Source: CAYTZA01 sp964442365
GTDB taxonomy: Bacteria > Patescibacteriota > Minisyncoccia > Phycocordibacterales > DAORIS01
Assembly (NCBI GenBank): GCA_964442365.1
Contig: CAYTZA010000017.1
Coordinates: 1-13,048, forward strand
Reading direction: 5' to 3'
Length of the DNA stretch: 13,048 nt
Notes under the pieces: model-generated
Seen by the model: only the letters and a program-made list of their open reading frames with translations
Told to the model about the DNA's origin: nothing
The model's database searches: none
In this document: positions 1-6,687 of the stretch, piece by piece
Layout of the letters: the number at the start of each line of letters is the position of its first letter
How positions within the stretch are numbered: the first letter of the stretch is position 1
Made by a program: the position numbers and the translations under genes

Positions 1-109
1 GCCACCAAAAAGCACTAGCAATAACAAATACAATCCATAACCACCAAGGAATAAGAGGTAAAAGAAGCAGGAACAAAAGACTAGTACATATTCGTCCAAA
101 AATAATCAT
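1..109 (-). CDS. MreD-like small membrane protein, N-terminal part (runs off window)
   Basis: Reading the minus strand from the ATG at 109-107 gives 36 codons with no stop before the window edge. After a short start (MIIFGRICTS) the protein is almost wholly hydrophobic and rich in Leu, Ile and Trp, with at least one and probably two membrane segments. Its ATG overlaps the mreC TGA stop (ATGA), so it is translationally coupled to mreC. By position this is where mreD, a polytopic inner-membrane partner of MreC and MreB in the elongasome, normally lies. No MreD-specific motif can be seen in so short a piece, so the name rests on context and hydrophobicity. The next genes beyond the edge could be a penicillin-binding protein 2 and rodA, but that is a guess from known mre operons. 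Confidence 0.55.
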   Translation of the reverse strand, partial: MIIFGRICTSLLFLLLLPLIPWWLWIVFVIASAFWW

Positions 110-915
110 GATTGTGTGGGAATAGCTACTATATCCATAGACCTAAATGGTACAGGCAAGAAAAAACGTACAGTTTGAAATGGATCAGAATCACGAGACA
201 CAATGTCTTCAACAACAGAATATACAATAGTACTTTCACGTGGTAGAAAAACAGGATCTCCAATTAAAATACTCTGTGTTCGGGGAATATTTATTTCAAA
301 TAATCCTCCCCCACGACCTTCAGCAAGCCACTGTTCTGTTGACGTGCCTATTGTCGCCACAAAAGATTCTCCTGGAGAAGAAAAAAGTCTTACTTTGGAT
401 TCATTTTTATAAGAATACTCAACCCTCCCAATAGGTAGAAGCCTATCTATACCATATACTCGCGTACCAGAAGCAATTTCTCCTCCGCCATATGAAATTA
501 CTATTGTATCGTATGGAGTATAAGGAGGTCGTATAGTTACTCGAACAGGAGTTAAAGCACTGAAACGTACTGAAGTTGAAGCACTATCTGCAATACGCTC
601 CCACGTTTCAGAAAATCTCTTTTCAGATTCAAGAATCTGCTTTTCATCAGAAATCATACGAAGACGTGATTCTAGTTGATTAACTTTTTCTTGTAAAACA
701 TAATTCGCTGTAAAAAAACTGTAAACATACTCCCTCACGCTTGTTGTATATGGACGAAGAAGCGAGGCCGGATAAACAACAACATAAGACAAATTAAATA
801 GTGGCTGACGAAATAATCCTACCAATCCAGTAAGTACTACACATATAACAATAATCCGTATAATAAAAACACGTACACGACTTTCACGTTTATTGTTTTT
901 TTGGAGGTAACTCAT
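106..915 (-). CDS. mreC: Rod shape-determining protein MreC
   Basis: The 269-residue protein has the MreC architecture. There is a basic cytoplasmic N-terminus, one membrane helix at about residues 16-36, a coiled coil at about 72-110 rich in Glu, Leu and Lys, then a beta-rich extracytoplasmic part containing GGGEIASGTRVYG (143-155) and ending in VAIP. MreC links cytoplasmic MreB filaments to the wall-synthesis enzymes (PBP2/RodA), and its coiled coil mediates dimerisation. It lies directly after mreB paralogue 1: its start lies 26 nt inside the mreB 3' end in another frame, with no Shine-Dalgarno sequence, so translation is probably coupled to mreB. The stop overlaps the next start. The length is in the usual range of about 270-330 residues. 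The exact start is less certain than the family. Confidence 0.9.
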   Translation of the reverse strand: MSYLQKNNKRESRVRVFIIRIIVICVVLTGLVGLFRQPLFNLSYVVVYPASLLRPYTTSVREYVYSFFTANYVLQEKVNQLESRLRMISDEKQILESEKRFSETWERIADSASTSVRFSALTPVRVTIRPPYTPYDTIVISYGGGEIASGTRVYGIDRLLPIGRVEYSYKNESKVRLFSSPGESFVATIGTSTEQWLAEGRGGGLFEINIPRTQSILIGDPVFLPRESTIVYSVVEDIVSRDSDPFQTVRFFLPVPFRSMDIVAIPTQS

Positions 916-1972
916 TGTCGTCTTGAATTAAAATCTCTTTATACTTTTCTATATCTTCAAGAATAACACCCGTACCGCGAGCAACAGCAGTAAGTGGATC
1001 TGCAGCGATATGTACTGGAATTTTTAGATATTCTGCCAATAGTACGTCTAATCCTTTAATCAAAGCGCCACCACCAGTTAAGTACACTCCTTGACGCATC
1101 ACATCAGCGATTACTTCCGGTGGAGTTGTTTCAAGAACTTCTTTAGAAGATTCGATCAAACTATCAATCGATTGCGCTATTGCTTCTCTGATATCTGCAT
1201 CAGTAATCACCACTTCACGAGGTAGACCTGTTACCAAATCACGACCACGTACAGGGGCTTCCATAGGTGCTTGATCCGGTAATACTGCTCCGATACTAAT
1301 TTTAACAGCTTCAGCAGTTTTTTCTCCTATAACAATCTTAAATTCATTGCGTATATAGTTAATAATATCGTTATTTAAGCGATCGCCGGCAATACGGACA
1401 TTTTTAGAACGCACGATACCACCGAGAGATATCACTGCAATATCAGTTGTACCACCTCCAATATCAAGAACCATCGTGCCTACTGGTTCGAATATGGGCA
1501 TGCGTATACCTATAGCAGCTGCCATGGGCTCTTCAACAATATGAACCTCTCTTGCACCAGCATTGCGAGAAGCGTCACGTACCGCACGAGTTTCTACGTT
1601 TGTGATACCAGAAGGAACTCCTACCACCACACGAGGACCGAACATTTTCTTTCTTCCCTCTTCTGCTTTTTTAATCAAATAACGAAGCATTTCTTCGGTC
1701 ACTTCAAAATCAGAAATAACACCGTCGACAACAGGGCGAACAGCCACCACATGTTGAGGAGTGCGACCGAGCATTTGTTTTGCTTGTGTACCAACAGCTA
1801 CAACAGTACCTGTCTTTTGATTTACTGCTACCACTGAGGGCTCGTTTATAACAATCCCATGTCCTTTTACATATACGAGAGTATTGGCAGTACCAAGGTC
1901 AATACCAATATCATTGGATAATAATTGTCGCAGACTCTTAATACCTTTAAACTTTTTAAAGAAATTTTTCAT
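890..1972 (-). CDS. mreB: MreB actin-like protein, paralogue 1 (with N-terminal basic helix)
   Basis: A 360-residue actin-fold ATPase that polymerises under the membrane and directs lateral wall synthesis. Visible motifs are phosphate-1 (DLGTAN, residues 25-30), VEEPMAAAIG (146-155), phosphate-2 (DIGGGTTD, 170-177) and the adenosine loop (TGGGALIKGLD, 299-309). Before the first strand is an extension of about 20 residues rich in Lys and Phe, which could form the amphipathic membrane-binding helix known from many Gram-negative MreB proteins. The acidic and proline-rich tail (DDNELPPKKQ) overlaps the mreC start. The ATG overlaps the proS stop as ATGA. Direct adjacency to mreC and the MreD-like gene marks this copy as the conventional one. 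A second, clearly different MreB lies upstream in the same operon. Confidence 0.97.
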   Translation of the reverse strand: MKNFFKKFKGIKSLRQLLSNDIGIDLGTANTLVYVKGHGIVINEPSVVAVNQKTGTVVAVGTQAKQMLGRTPQHVVAVRPVVDGVISDFEVTEEMLRYLIKKAEEGRKKMFGPRVVVGVPSGITNVETRAVRDASRNAGAREVHIVEEPMAAAIGIRMPIFEPVGTMVLDIGGGTTDIAVISLGGIVRSKNVRIAGDRLNNDIINYIRNEFKIVIGEKTAEAVKISIGAVLPDQAPMEAPVRGRDLVTGLPREVVITDADIREAIAQSIDSLIESSKEVLETTPPEVIADVMRQGVYLTGGGALIKGLDVLLAEYLKIPVHIAADPLTAVARGTGVILEDIEKYKEILIQDDNELPPKKQ

Positions 1973-3228
1973 ACCAGTTTTTCTATCACAGAGTTAATTT
2001 CGGCAATAGTTATACGCTTTGTTTCCAAGTCTTTTCTTAATTTGTATTCAACAATACCATCAGCAAGACCTTTTTCACCAATTACTATAATATGCGGCAA
2101 ACCCAATAATTCAGAATCTGATAATTTTTCTCCTGGACGTACATCTCTTTCATCATAGAGTGCCGATATGCCAAGTTTTTGACACTTTTCGTATAAAGAA
2201 TCAGCAAGTTCTTTAACTTTTTCTGATTGAGGTTGTAAAGACAAGATATGAACTTTGAAAGGTGCAATGGCTTCTGGCCAGACAATACCCTTTTCATCAG
2301 AAAGTACTTCAACAATAGTACCCATAACTCTACTTGGTCCTATGCCATAACTACCCATATACACCGGCTGACGTACCCCCGATTCATCGGCAAAAGAAAG
2401 ACCGAGTGGTTCTGAAAACTTTGTACCTAAAGTAAAAATATTTCCTACTTCTATAGACTTTTTTTCAATCAATTCTTCTTTTTTAAGACCTAACTTAGCC
2501 AATACAGCATCGTTAAATACTTCTTTGTTAAGAGCTATATGTTTATCTTCATGAACATAAATCACATCTTCACCAGCTTCTGATACTGTTTGAAATTCTT
2601 CTGAAAATTCACTAAAAATACCTCCCGATGCAAATGTCGGATAAGTTTGTAATCCAAGTCCAAGTCGTCCAAAAATACGTATGTATGCTTCACGCGCTTT
2701 TGCATAAAGTTCGTCGTGTTGTGTTTTGTCACGAGCAAAAGAATACAAATCTTTCATGAGAAATTCTTTACCTCTCATAATACCGCTCTTAGCACGAGTT
2801 TCGTTACGAAACTTTGTTTGAAATTGATATACAGATTTTGGTAAATCTCGATATGAAGAAATATAATCCGTCATGATTGCTGTCAATGGTTCTTCATGAG
2901 TAATCGCAAGACCAGTCTCGGTGCCATTTTTAAATTCTGTCTTAAACCAAATATCAACGTTTTTATCACTCCAACGATCAGTCTTTTCCCATATCGCTTT
3001 ATCTTGAAGAGCGGTAAGAGACACTTCTTGCCCACCAATAGTATTCATCTCTTCTCTGATAACCTCCACAATATTGTTAAGAGTACGAAGACCGAGAGGT
3101 AAAAAAGAATAAACCCCGGCCATGTCTTTGTGTATATATCCTGCCCTGATCAAAAGATCAGCGTTTTTTGACACTTCGTCTTTTGGTGATTCCCGACGGG
3201 TTTTGGTGAAGAGATGTGATTGCTTCAT
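1969..3228 (-). CDS. proS: Prolyl-tRNA synthetase, short form without the INS editing domain
   Basis: A class II aminoacyl-tRNA synthetase that charges tRNA-Pro with proline using ATP. Motif 1 lies around residues 36-68 (GVYSFLPLGLR). Motif 2 runs from FRNE (140-143) to MKDLYSF (158-164). Motif 3 is GSYGIGPSR (292-300). A C-terminal anticodon-binding domain follows (about 325-419, with YDERDVRPGEK at 358-368). At 419 residues it is about 150 shorter than the E. coli enzyme. The distance from motif 2 to motif 3 is too short for the roughly 180-residue INS domain that hydrolyses Ala-tRNA-Pro, so this is the editing-less architecture also seen in alphaproteobacteria and mitochondria. It follows rseP after 12 nt and overlaps mreB paralogue 1 by 4 nt. 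No Shine-Dalgarno sequence is visible. Confidence 0.97.
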   Translation of the reverse strand: MKQSHLFTKTRRESPKDEVSKNADLLIRAGYIHKDMAGVYSFLPLGLRTLNNIVEVIREEMNTIGGQEVSLTALQDKAIWEKTDRWSDKNVDIWFKTEFKNGTETGLAITHEEPLTAIMTDYISSYRDLPKSVYQFQTKFRNETRAKSGIMRGKEFLMKDLYSFARDKTQHDELYAKAREAYIRIFGRLGLGLQTYPTFASGGIFSEFSEEFQTVSEAGEDVIYVHEDKHIALNKEVFNDAVLAKLGLKKEELIEKKSIEVGNIFTLGTKFSEPLGLSFADESGVRQPVYMGSYGIGPSRVMGTIVEVLSDEKGIVWPEAIAPFKVHILSLQPQSEKVKELADSLYEKCQKLGISALYDERDVRPGEKLSDSELLGLPHIIVIGEKGLADGIVEYKLRKDLETKRITIAEINSVIEKLV

Positions 3229-3240
3229 GTGTATACTATA

Positions 3241-4335
3241 CTAGAAAATCAGCTTAATAATATCGTTATACGTTACTACAGCCATAAGAAGCAAAAGGAG
3301 AAGAAATCCGCCAGTGTTTAATGCGTGAGAAATACGTATAGGAATTGGTCGGCGAATAATTGCTTCTATAAGAACCATAAGTAGACGCCCACCATCTAGA
3401 GCTGGAAGTGGTACCAAGTTTATAACCGCAAGATTGATTGAAATAAACGACACAAAAGAAATAAAGTATGCAAGACCAAGCTGACGAGCGTCACCCACAA
3501 GAGTAGCAATACCTACTGGACCAGTTATTGTAGATAGAGCATGCTCTTCGGTAAACGCTTTGTAGATAAAACCACCTAAACCTCTTATAGTATTTTCTAC
3601 TGATAAAGCTGTTAGTCTTGCCCCCTGCCAAAACGCTTCATGAATAGGCAGAGACAATATACCAACGGAATCAAGCCCAACACCAATTACAGGTTTTTCA
3701 GAAATAGTACCAATTATTGGGAGAACTGTCGTAGAAGAAGCGATATCAGAACGAATAAAAGATATTTCTACTGGATTAAAACCATGTGTTGCAATAAAAT
3801 CTTGAACATCTTTAGTGTATGTGGGCACAATCGAATCTTTGATTGAACGAAGACCAACAATCTGATCACCCGCCTTTAGCCCTGACAAAGATGCAGGGGT
3901 ATCTGGTAGTACCTGAGTAATATAAACTTTTACTTCACGAAATTCTTTTGCTTCATAAAAATCAGTAGATACTGGGAATCCAAACATGAAGCCTATTGAA
4001 ATAAGTAACCAAGCAAAAAGAACGTTGAACGTTACTCCCGCCACCAATACAAGAGCCTGCCAATATCGAGGTCGTGAACCAAAACTTCTTTCACGATCAG
4101 CACCCTCAAGCGGTGCTCCTTGATCTTCACCATGAATCTTTACAAACCCTCCAAATAAAAGAAAGTTCACCGAATATGTCGTTTCTCCTCTTTTCCAAGA
4201 AAATGCTTTCGGAGGGAAACCTATACCAAACTCATCAACACGCATACCTGTCCATTTTGCAAATAGAAAGTGTCCAAGTTCATGAACAAAAACCAATACT
4301 GACAATACAAGAATAAAAATAATAGCTGTGGTCAT
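3241..4335 (-). CDS. rseP: RseP/site-2-protease family intramembrane zinc metalloprotease
   Basis: A 364-residue M50-family membrane protease. The zinc-binding HELGH (18-22) lies in the first membrane helix. A second hydrophobic segment lies at about 95-120, a PDZ domain at about 135-215, and a helix at about 286-306 is followed by NLVPLPALDGG (306-316), whose Asp314 is the third zinc ligand. A final hydrophobic segment lies at about 341-355. The family cuts substrates within the membrane, classically anti-sigma factors and leftover signal peptides. The presence of one PDZ domain fits the Bacillus RasP and Gram-positive type rather than the two-PDZ E. coli enzyme. All catalytic residues are present. 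It lies 5 nt downstream of frr and 12 nt upstream of proS, which matches the order of the widespread frr-rseP-proS cluster. The natural substrate here is unknown. Confidence 0.95.
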   Translation of the reverse strand: MTTAIIFILVLSVLVFVHELGHFLFAKWTGMRVDEFGIGFPPKAFSWKRGETTYSVNFLLFGGFVKIHGEDQGAPLEGADRERSFGSRPRYWQALVLVAGVTFNVLFAWLLISIGFMFGFPVSTDFYEAKEFREVKVYITQVLPDTPASLSGLKAGDQIVGLRSIKDSIVPTYTKDVQDFIATHGFNPVEISFIRSDIASSTTVLPIIGTISEKPVIGVGLDSVGILSLPIHEAFWQGARLTALSVENTIRGLGGFIYKAFTEEHALSTITGPVGIATLVGDARQLGLAYFISFVSFISINLAVINLVPLPALDGGRLLMVLIEAIIRRPIPIRISHALNTGGFLLLLLLMAVVTYNDIIKLIF

Positions 4336-4340
4336 ATATA

Positions 4341-4889
4341 TTATTGAGAAATTTCTTTTTCTTTTTTAGTAAACAATCCTTCAAGTTTCTTTCCTGATTC
4401 CTGCAAGAATTTCTCCATATCATTTTTGAGACGAAACTTTTCATCTTGAGTAAGAGTTCCTTCTTTTTCTTTTTTCTGAATATCGTTCCAAACATCATCT
4501 CTAGCAGTACGCAAAGCAATTCGCGCTTGTTCAAGCTTATCTTTGGCAACTTTTACAAACTGAGAACGACGTTCTGTTGTAAGTTGTGGAAAAGATACTC
4601 GGACACCTTTTTCATCAACAGCAGTACCAACACCAAGATCAGCGCTTATGAGAGCTTTTTCAATAGCTTTGATCTGTGAACTATCCCAAGGAGATACTCT
4701 TAGAGTACGTGGATCTTCGATAGAGATTGAGGCTGTTTGTGAAAGTTTTACAAAAGATCCATATGATTCGACTTTTATATCATCTAAAATCGCTGGTGTA
4801 GCCTGCCCCGTTCTTATCTGGGTAAGTTCTTTTTGTAGCCAATCCTCAACACCTTTAATCTTTTCTTTAAGTACAGAAAAAGTATACAT
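4341..4889 (-). CDS. frr: Ribosome recycling factor
   Basis: A 182-residue protein of the expected RRF length (about 185). With EF-G it splits post-termination ribosomes. Recognisable family blocks are the LTQIRTGQATPAILDDIKV region (22-40), RTLRVSPWD (61-69), IEKAL (76-80), and the long stretch from PQLTTERR (101-108) to ARDD (129-132), which includes the conserved basic residues of the triple-helix domain that contacts rRNA. The C-terminal Lys/Glu-rich helix is complete. The start at 4889 is the first ATG and has no Shine-Dalgarno sequence. The clamp-loader gene ends 14 nt before it and rseP begins 5 nt after it, so it is mid-operon. The loop at 83-94 (DLGVGTAVDEKG) deviates a little from the usual form. 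Confidence 0.97.
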   Translation of the reverse strand: MYTFSVLKEKIKGVEDWLQKELTQIRTGQATPAILDDIKVESYGSFVKLSQTASISIEDPRTLRVSPWDSSQIKAIEKALISADLGVGTAVDEKGVRVSFPQLTTERRSQFVKVAKDKLEQARIALRTARDDVWNDIQKKEKEGTLTQDEKFRLKNDMEKFLQESGKKLEGLFTKKEKEISQ

Positions 4890-4903
4890 GTATATTTATA
4901 ATA

Positions 4904-5536
4904 TTATGAGCCTAGTATAAGAGAAATATGCTCAAGTATCAACTTTATAGACGCTGACTGATCTTGTATATACGAACGACACATGTACACCTGCGTTAAG
5001 ATTGTTTGATTATTTTTTTTCTTTTTAAGAGCAACGATAACTTGATCAATAAAATCACTAGCAGCTTGTCTGTCTTTTTTGGCGATTATTTTCCCAACTA
5101 AAGCAAGACGCTTGGCAATCGGCAATGTTAAAAAATCAAAATCTTCTTCTTGTGCCTTTACTACAGAAGAAATAAGCTGTGCACGTGATTTAAGTGTATC
5201 AATAAGCAATCCCAAAGATGGCACGATCAATATAAGATGTTGACCTTGTGCAGGTTCTTCAGAAAGTTTCAAAAGAGCATTCTGTGCTTCACGAGTAATA
5301 CGATCAACAGAAACAATTGCTATTTTTTTACCTGAAGACAAAGATCGAGTTGAAAAAAAATCTTTAAGTGCTCTTGATTCATCGATACCAAAACTTTCAT
5401 ACATAAACTCTTGTACGTCTGGATTTGTACCAAACACAATACCATGGAGATTTTCTAAATCACTACGAATCTTGTCGGACGTATCACTATTACCTTCTAT
5501 AATATAAAAATGTGAAAGTGTAGAATCTTGTATCAT
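4904..5536 (-). CDS. HolB/DnaX-like DNA polymerase III clamp-loader subunit without Walker A
   Basis: A 210-residue protein resembling the N-terminal AAA+ region of DNA polymerase III delta' and gamma/tau subunits. The strongest signature is EAQNALLKLSEEP (83-95), followed by a strand (HLILIVPS, 100-107) and SRAQ (117-120) in place of the SRCQ/SRC arginine-finger motif. The N-terminus (SHFYIIEG, 8-15) aligns with the usual HAYLFxGPxGxGKT, but the following residues (NSDTSDKIR) are not a P-loop, so it cannot bind ATP in the usual way. That is typical of delta', which supplies an arginine finger in trans. It is much shorter than E. coli HolB (334 residues), so the C-terminal collar domain is reduced to at most about 80 residues. 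Its start overlaps the mreB paralogue 2 stop (ATGA). Assignment to delta' rather than another clamp-loader relative is inference. Confidence 0.75.
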   Translation of the reverse strand: MIQDSTLSHFYIIEGNSDTSDKIRSDLENLHGIVFGTNPDVQEFMYESFGIDESRALKDFFSTRSLSSGKKIAIVSVDRITREAQNALLKLSEEPAQGQHLILIVPSLGLLIDTLKSRAQLISSVVKAQEEDFDFLTLPIAKRLALVGKIIAKKDRQAASDFIDQVIVALKKKKNNQTILTQVYMCRSYIQDQSASIKLILEHISLILGS

Positions 5537-6546
5537 GAACGCTTAATCATGATCGTCTTTTTATAAGTATCTAGGTGCTCAAGGGCAATACCTGTTCCTT
5601 TTACGACACAAAAATACGCTTCATCAGCAAGTACAGCCGGTACACCAGTACGACGCAATACTAACTCAGGAAGGTTTCGTAACTGTGACGTGCCACCCGT
5701 CAATGTAATACCTTGATCCATAATATCAGCCGATAGTTCTGGTGGTGTATCTTGCAAAACTGTTTTAATAGCATTAATCATTTCTCGAAGTTCTTTTGAA
5801 ATTGCTTTTACAATTTCGTTAGTACGAATTTCTACAGAGCGTGGCATACCTGATATAAAATCACGTCCTTTAACCATCATAGACAACTCTTCTTCAAGAG
5901 GTACAGCCGAACCAATCTGTATTTTTATATCCTCAGCTGTTTTCTCGCCAACCGAAAGATTAAAATTCTTTTTTACATAATCAATAATAGCGGCATCGAT
6001 TTTATTTCCAGCAACTTTCACTGAAGTAGACGTAACGATGCCACCCAAAGAAATAACTGCAACATCAGTAGTTCCCCCTCCAGCATCAACCACCATACGA
6101 CCTAAAGGTTCGTTAATAGATATACCAGCACCAATAGCAGCGAGAATAGGTTCTTTTACTACGTAAGCATTTTTAGCGCCAGCCTTGATAGCAGCTTCGA
6201 TTACTGCACGTCGTTCTGTTGAAGTAACTCCAGCTGGTACTGAAATAAGCACATCTGGACGTGTGAGATTAAAACGTCCCAATGCTTTCTGTATATAGTA
6301 GCGAAGCATGGCTTCGGTTACGCGATAATCAGCAATCACTCCGTCTTTCATGGGACGATAAGCAATAATCTCGTCTGGAGTACGTCCAATCATAAACTTT
6401 GCTTCAGCCCCAACAGCAAGGATTTTATTGTCATGAGAAACAGCTACTACCGAAGGTTCGTTAAGTACCACGCCTTTGCCCGGTACAAAAACAAGCGTAT
6501 TTGCTGTGCCCAAATCAATACCAATTTTTTTAGAAAAAAATCCCAT
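5533..6546 (-). CDS. mreB: MreB actin-like protein, paralogue 2 (short N-terminus)
   Basis: A 337-residue actin-fold ATPase and the first gene of the minus-strand operon. Motifs are phosphate-1 (DLGTAN, 11-16), phosphate-2 (DAGGGTTD, 154-161) and the adenosine loop (TGGTSQLRNL, 283-292). Unlike paralogue 1 it starts almost directly at the first beta strand (MGFFSKKIGID), so it lacks the basic N-terminal helix. The VEEP of paralogue 1 is VKEP here (130-133). The two proteins share the family blocks but differ widely elsewhere, so this is an old duplication rather than a recent one. It may co-polymerise with paralogue 1 or form separate filaments, as MreB, Mbl and MreBH do in Bacillus. It could equally be called Mbl-like. 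The promoter should lie in the divergent region at 6547-6687. Confidence 0.95.
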   Translation of the reverse strand: MGFFSKKIGIDLGTANTLVFVPGKGVVLNEPSVVAVSHDNKILAVGAEAKFMIGRTPDEIIAYRPMKDGVIADYRVTEAMLRYYIQKALGRFNLTRPDVLISVPAGVTSTERRAVIEAAIKAGAKNAYVVKEPILAAIGAGISINEPLGRMVVDAGGGTTDVAVISLGGIVTSTSVKVAGNKIDAAIIDYVKKNFNLSVGEKTAEDIKIQIGSAVPLEEELSMMVKGRDFISGMPRSVEIRTNEIVKAISKELREMINAIKTVLQDTPPELSADIMDQGITLTGGTSQLRNLPELVLRRTGVPAVLADEAYFCVVKGTGIALEHLDTYKKTIMIKRS

Positions 6547-6559
6547 AGATATGACCTAT

Positions 6560-6587
6560 ACTGTACGCTTTTTTATACTCTTTGCAA
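6560..6587 (-). promoter_or_regulatory. Candidate promoter for the minus-strand mre operon
   Basis: On the minus strand a TTGCAA box (6587-6582) and a TACAGT box (6565-6560) are separated by 16 nt, ending 13 nt before the mreB paralogue 2 ATG. The initiation site would fall only a few bases before the start codon, giving a very short leader. This fits the absence of a Shine-Dalgarno sequence. AT-rich sequence makes such matches easy, so confidence is low. Confidence 0.3.
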
Positions 6588-6619
6588 TACATATATACGA
6601 TAATTAAAAAACTTTAACA

Positions 6620-6637
6620 TATACACTATAGTGTATA
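6620..6637. promoter_or_regulatory. Perfect 18-nt palindrome, probable operator between divergent operons
   Basis: TATACACTATAGTGTATA reads identically on both strands, with its centre between 6628 and 6629. It lies about 50 nt before the HTH-MurA start and about 75 nt before the mreB paralogue 2 start. XRE-type regulators bind as dimers to palindromes of this size, and the adjacent plus-strand gene carries an XRE domain, so autoregulation and control of the shape operon are plausible. Each strand also contains TATAGT within it, which could act as a -10 box. No protein binding is shown by the sequence alone. Confidence 0.5.
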
Positions 6638-6658
6638 GTTTTCCACACAATACAACAT

Positions 6659-6677
6659 ATAGCATATGTGCTATTAT
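6659..6677 (+). promoter_or_regulatory. Extended -10 promoter overlapped by an inverted repeat, for the HTH-MurA operon
   Basis: TGC followed by TATTAT (6669-6677) matches an extended -10 element, and no good -35 box lies upstream. ATAGCA-TATG-TGCTAT (6659-6674) is an inverted repeat with 6-nt arms that overlaps this element. Initiation about 7 nt downstream would fall near 6684, giving a nearly leaderless mRNA with the ATG at 6688. No Shine-Dalgarno sequence is present. The repeat could be a second operator or chance. Confidence 0.4.
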
Positions 6678-6687
6678 TTAATCTATT

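Noticed and set aside
1541..1837. Plus-strand open frame of 98 codons
   Set aside because: It lies fully antisense to conserved mreB and has no family resemblance; it is a shadow of that gene.
3229..3243. Promoter-like TATACTATAC sequence between rseP and proS
   Set aside because: The gap is only 12 nt and holds no paired -35/-10 boxes; it is more likely an AT-rich operon junction.
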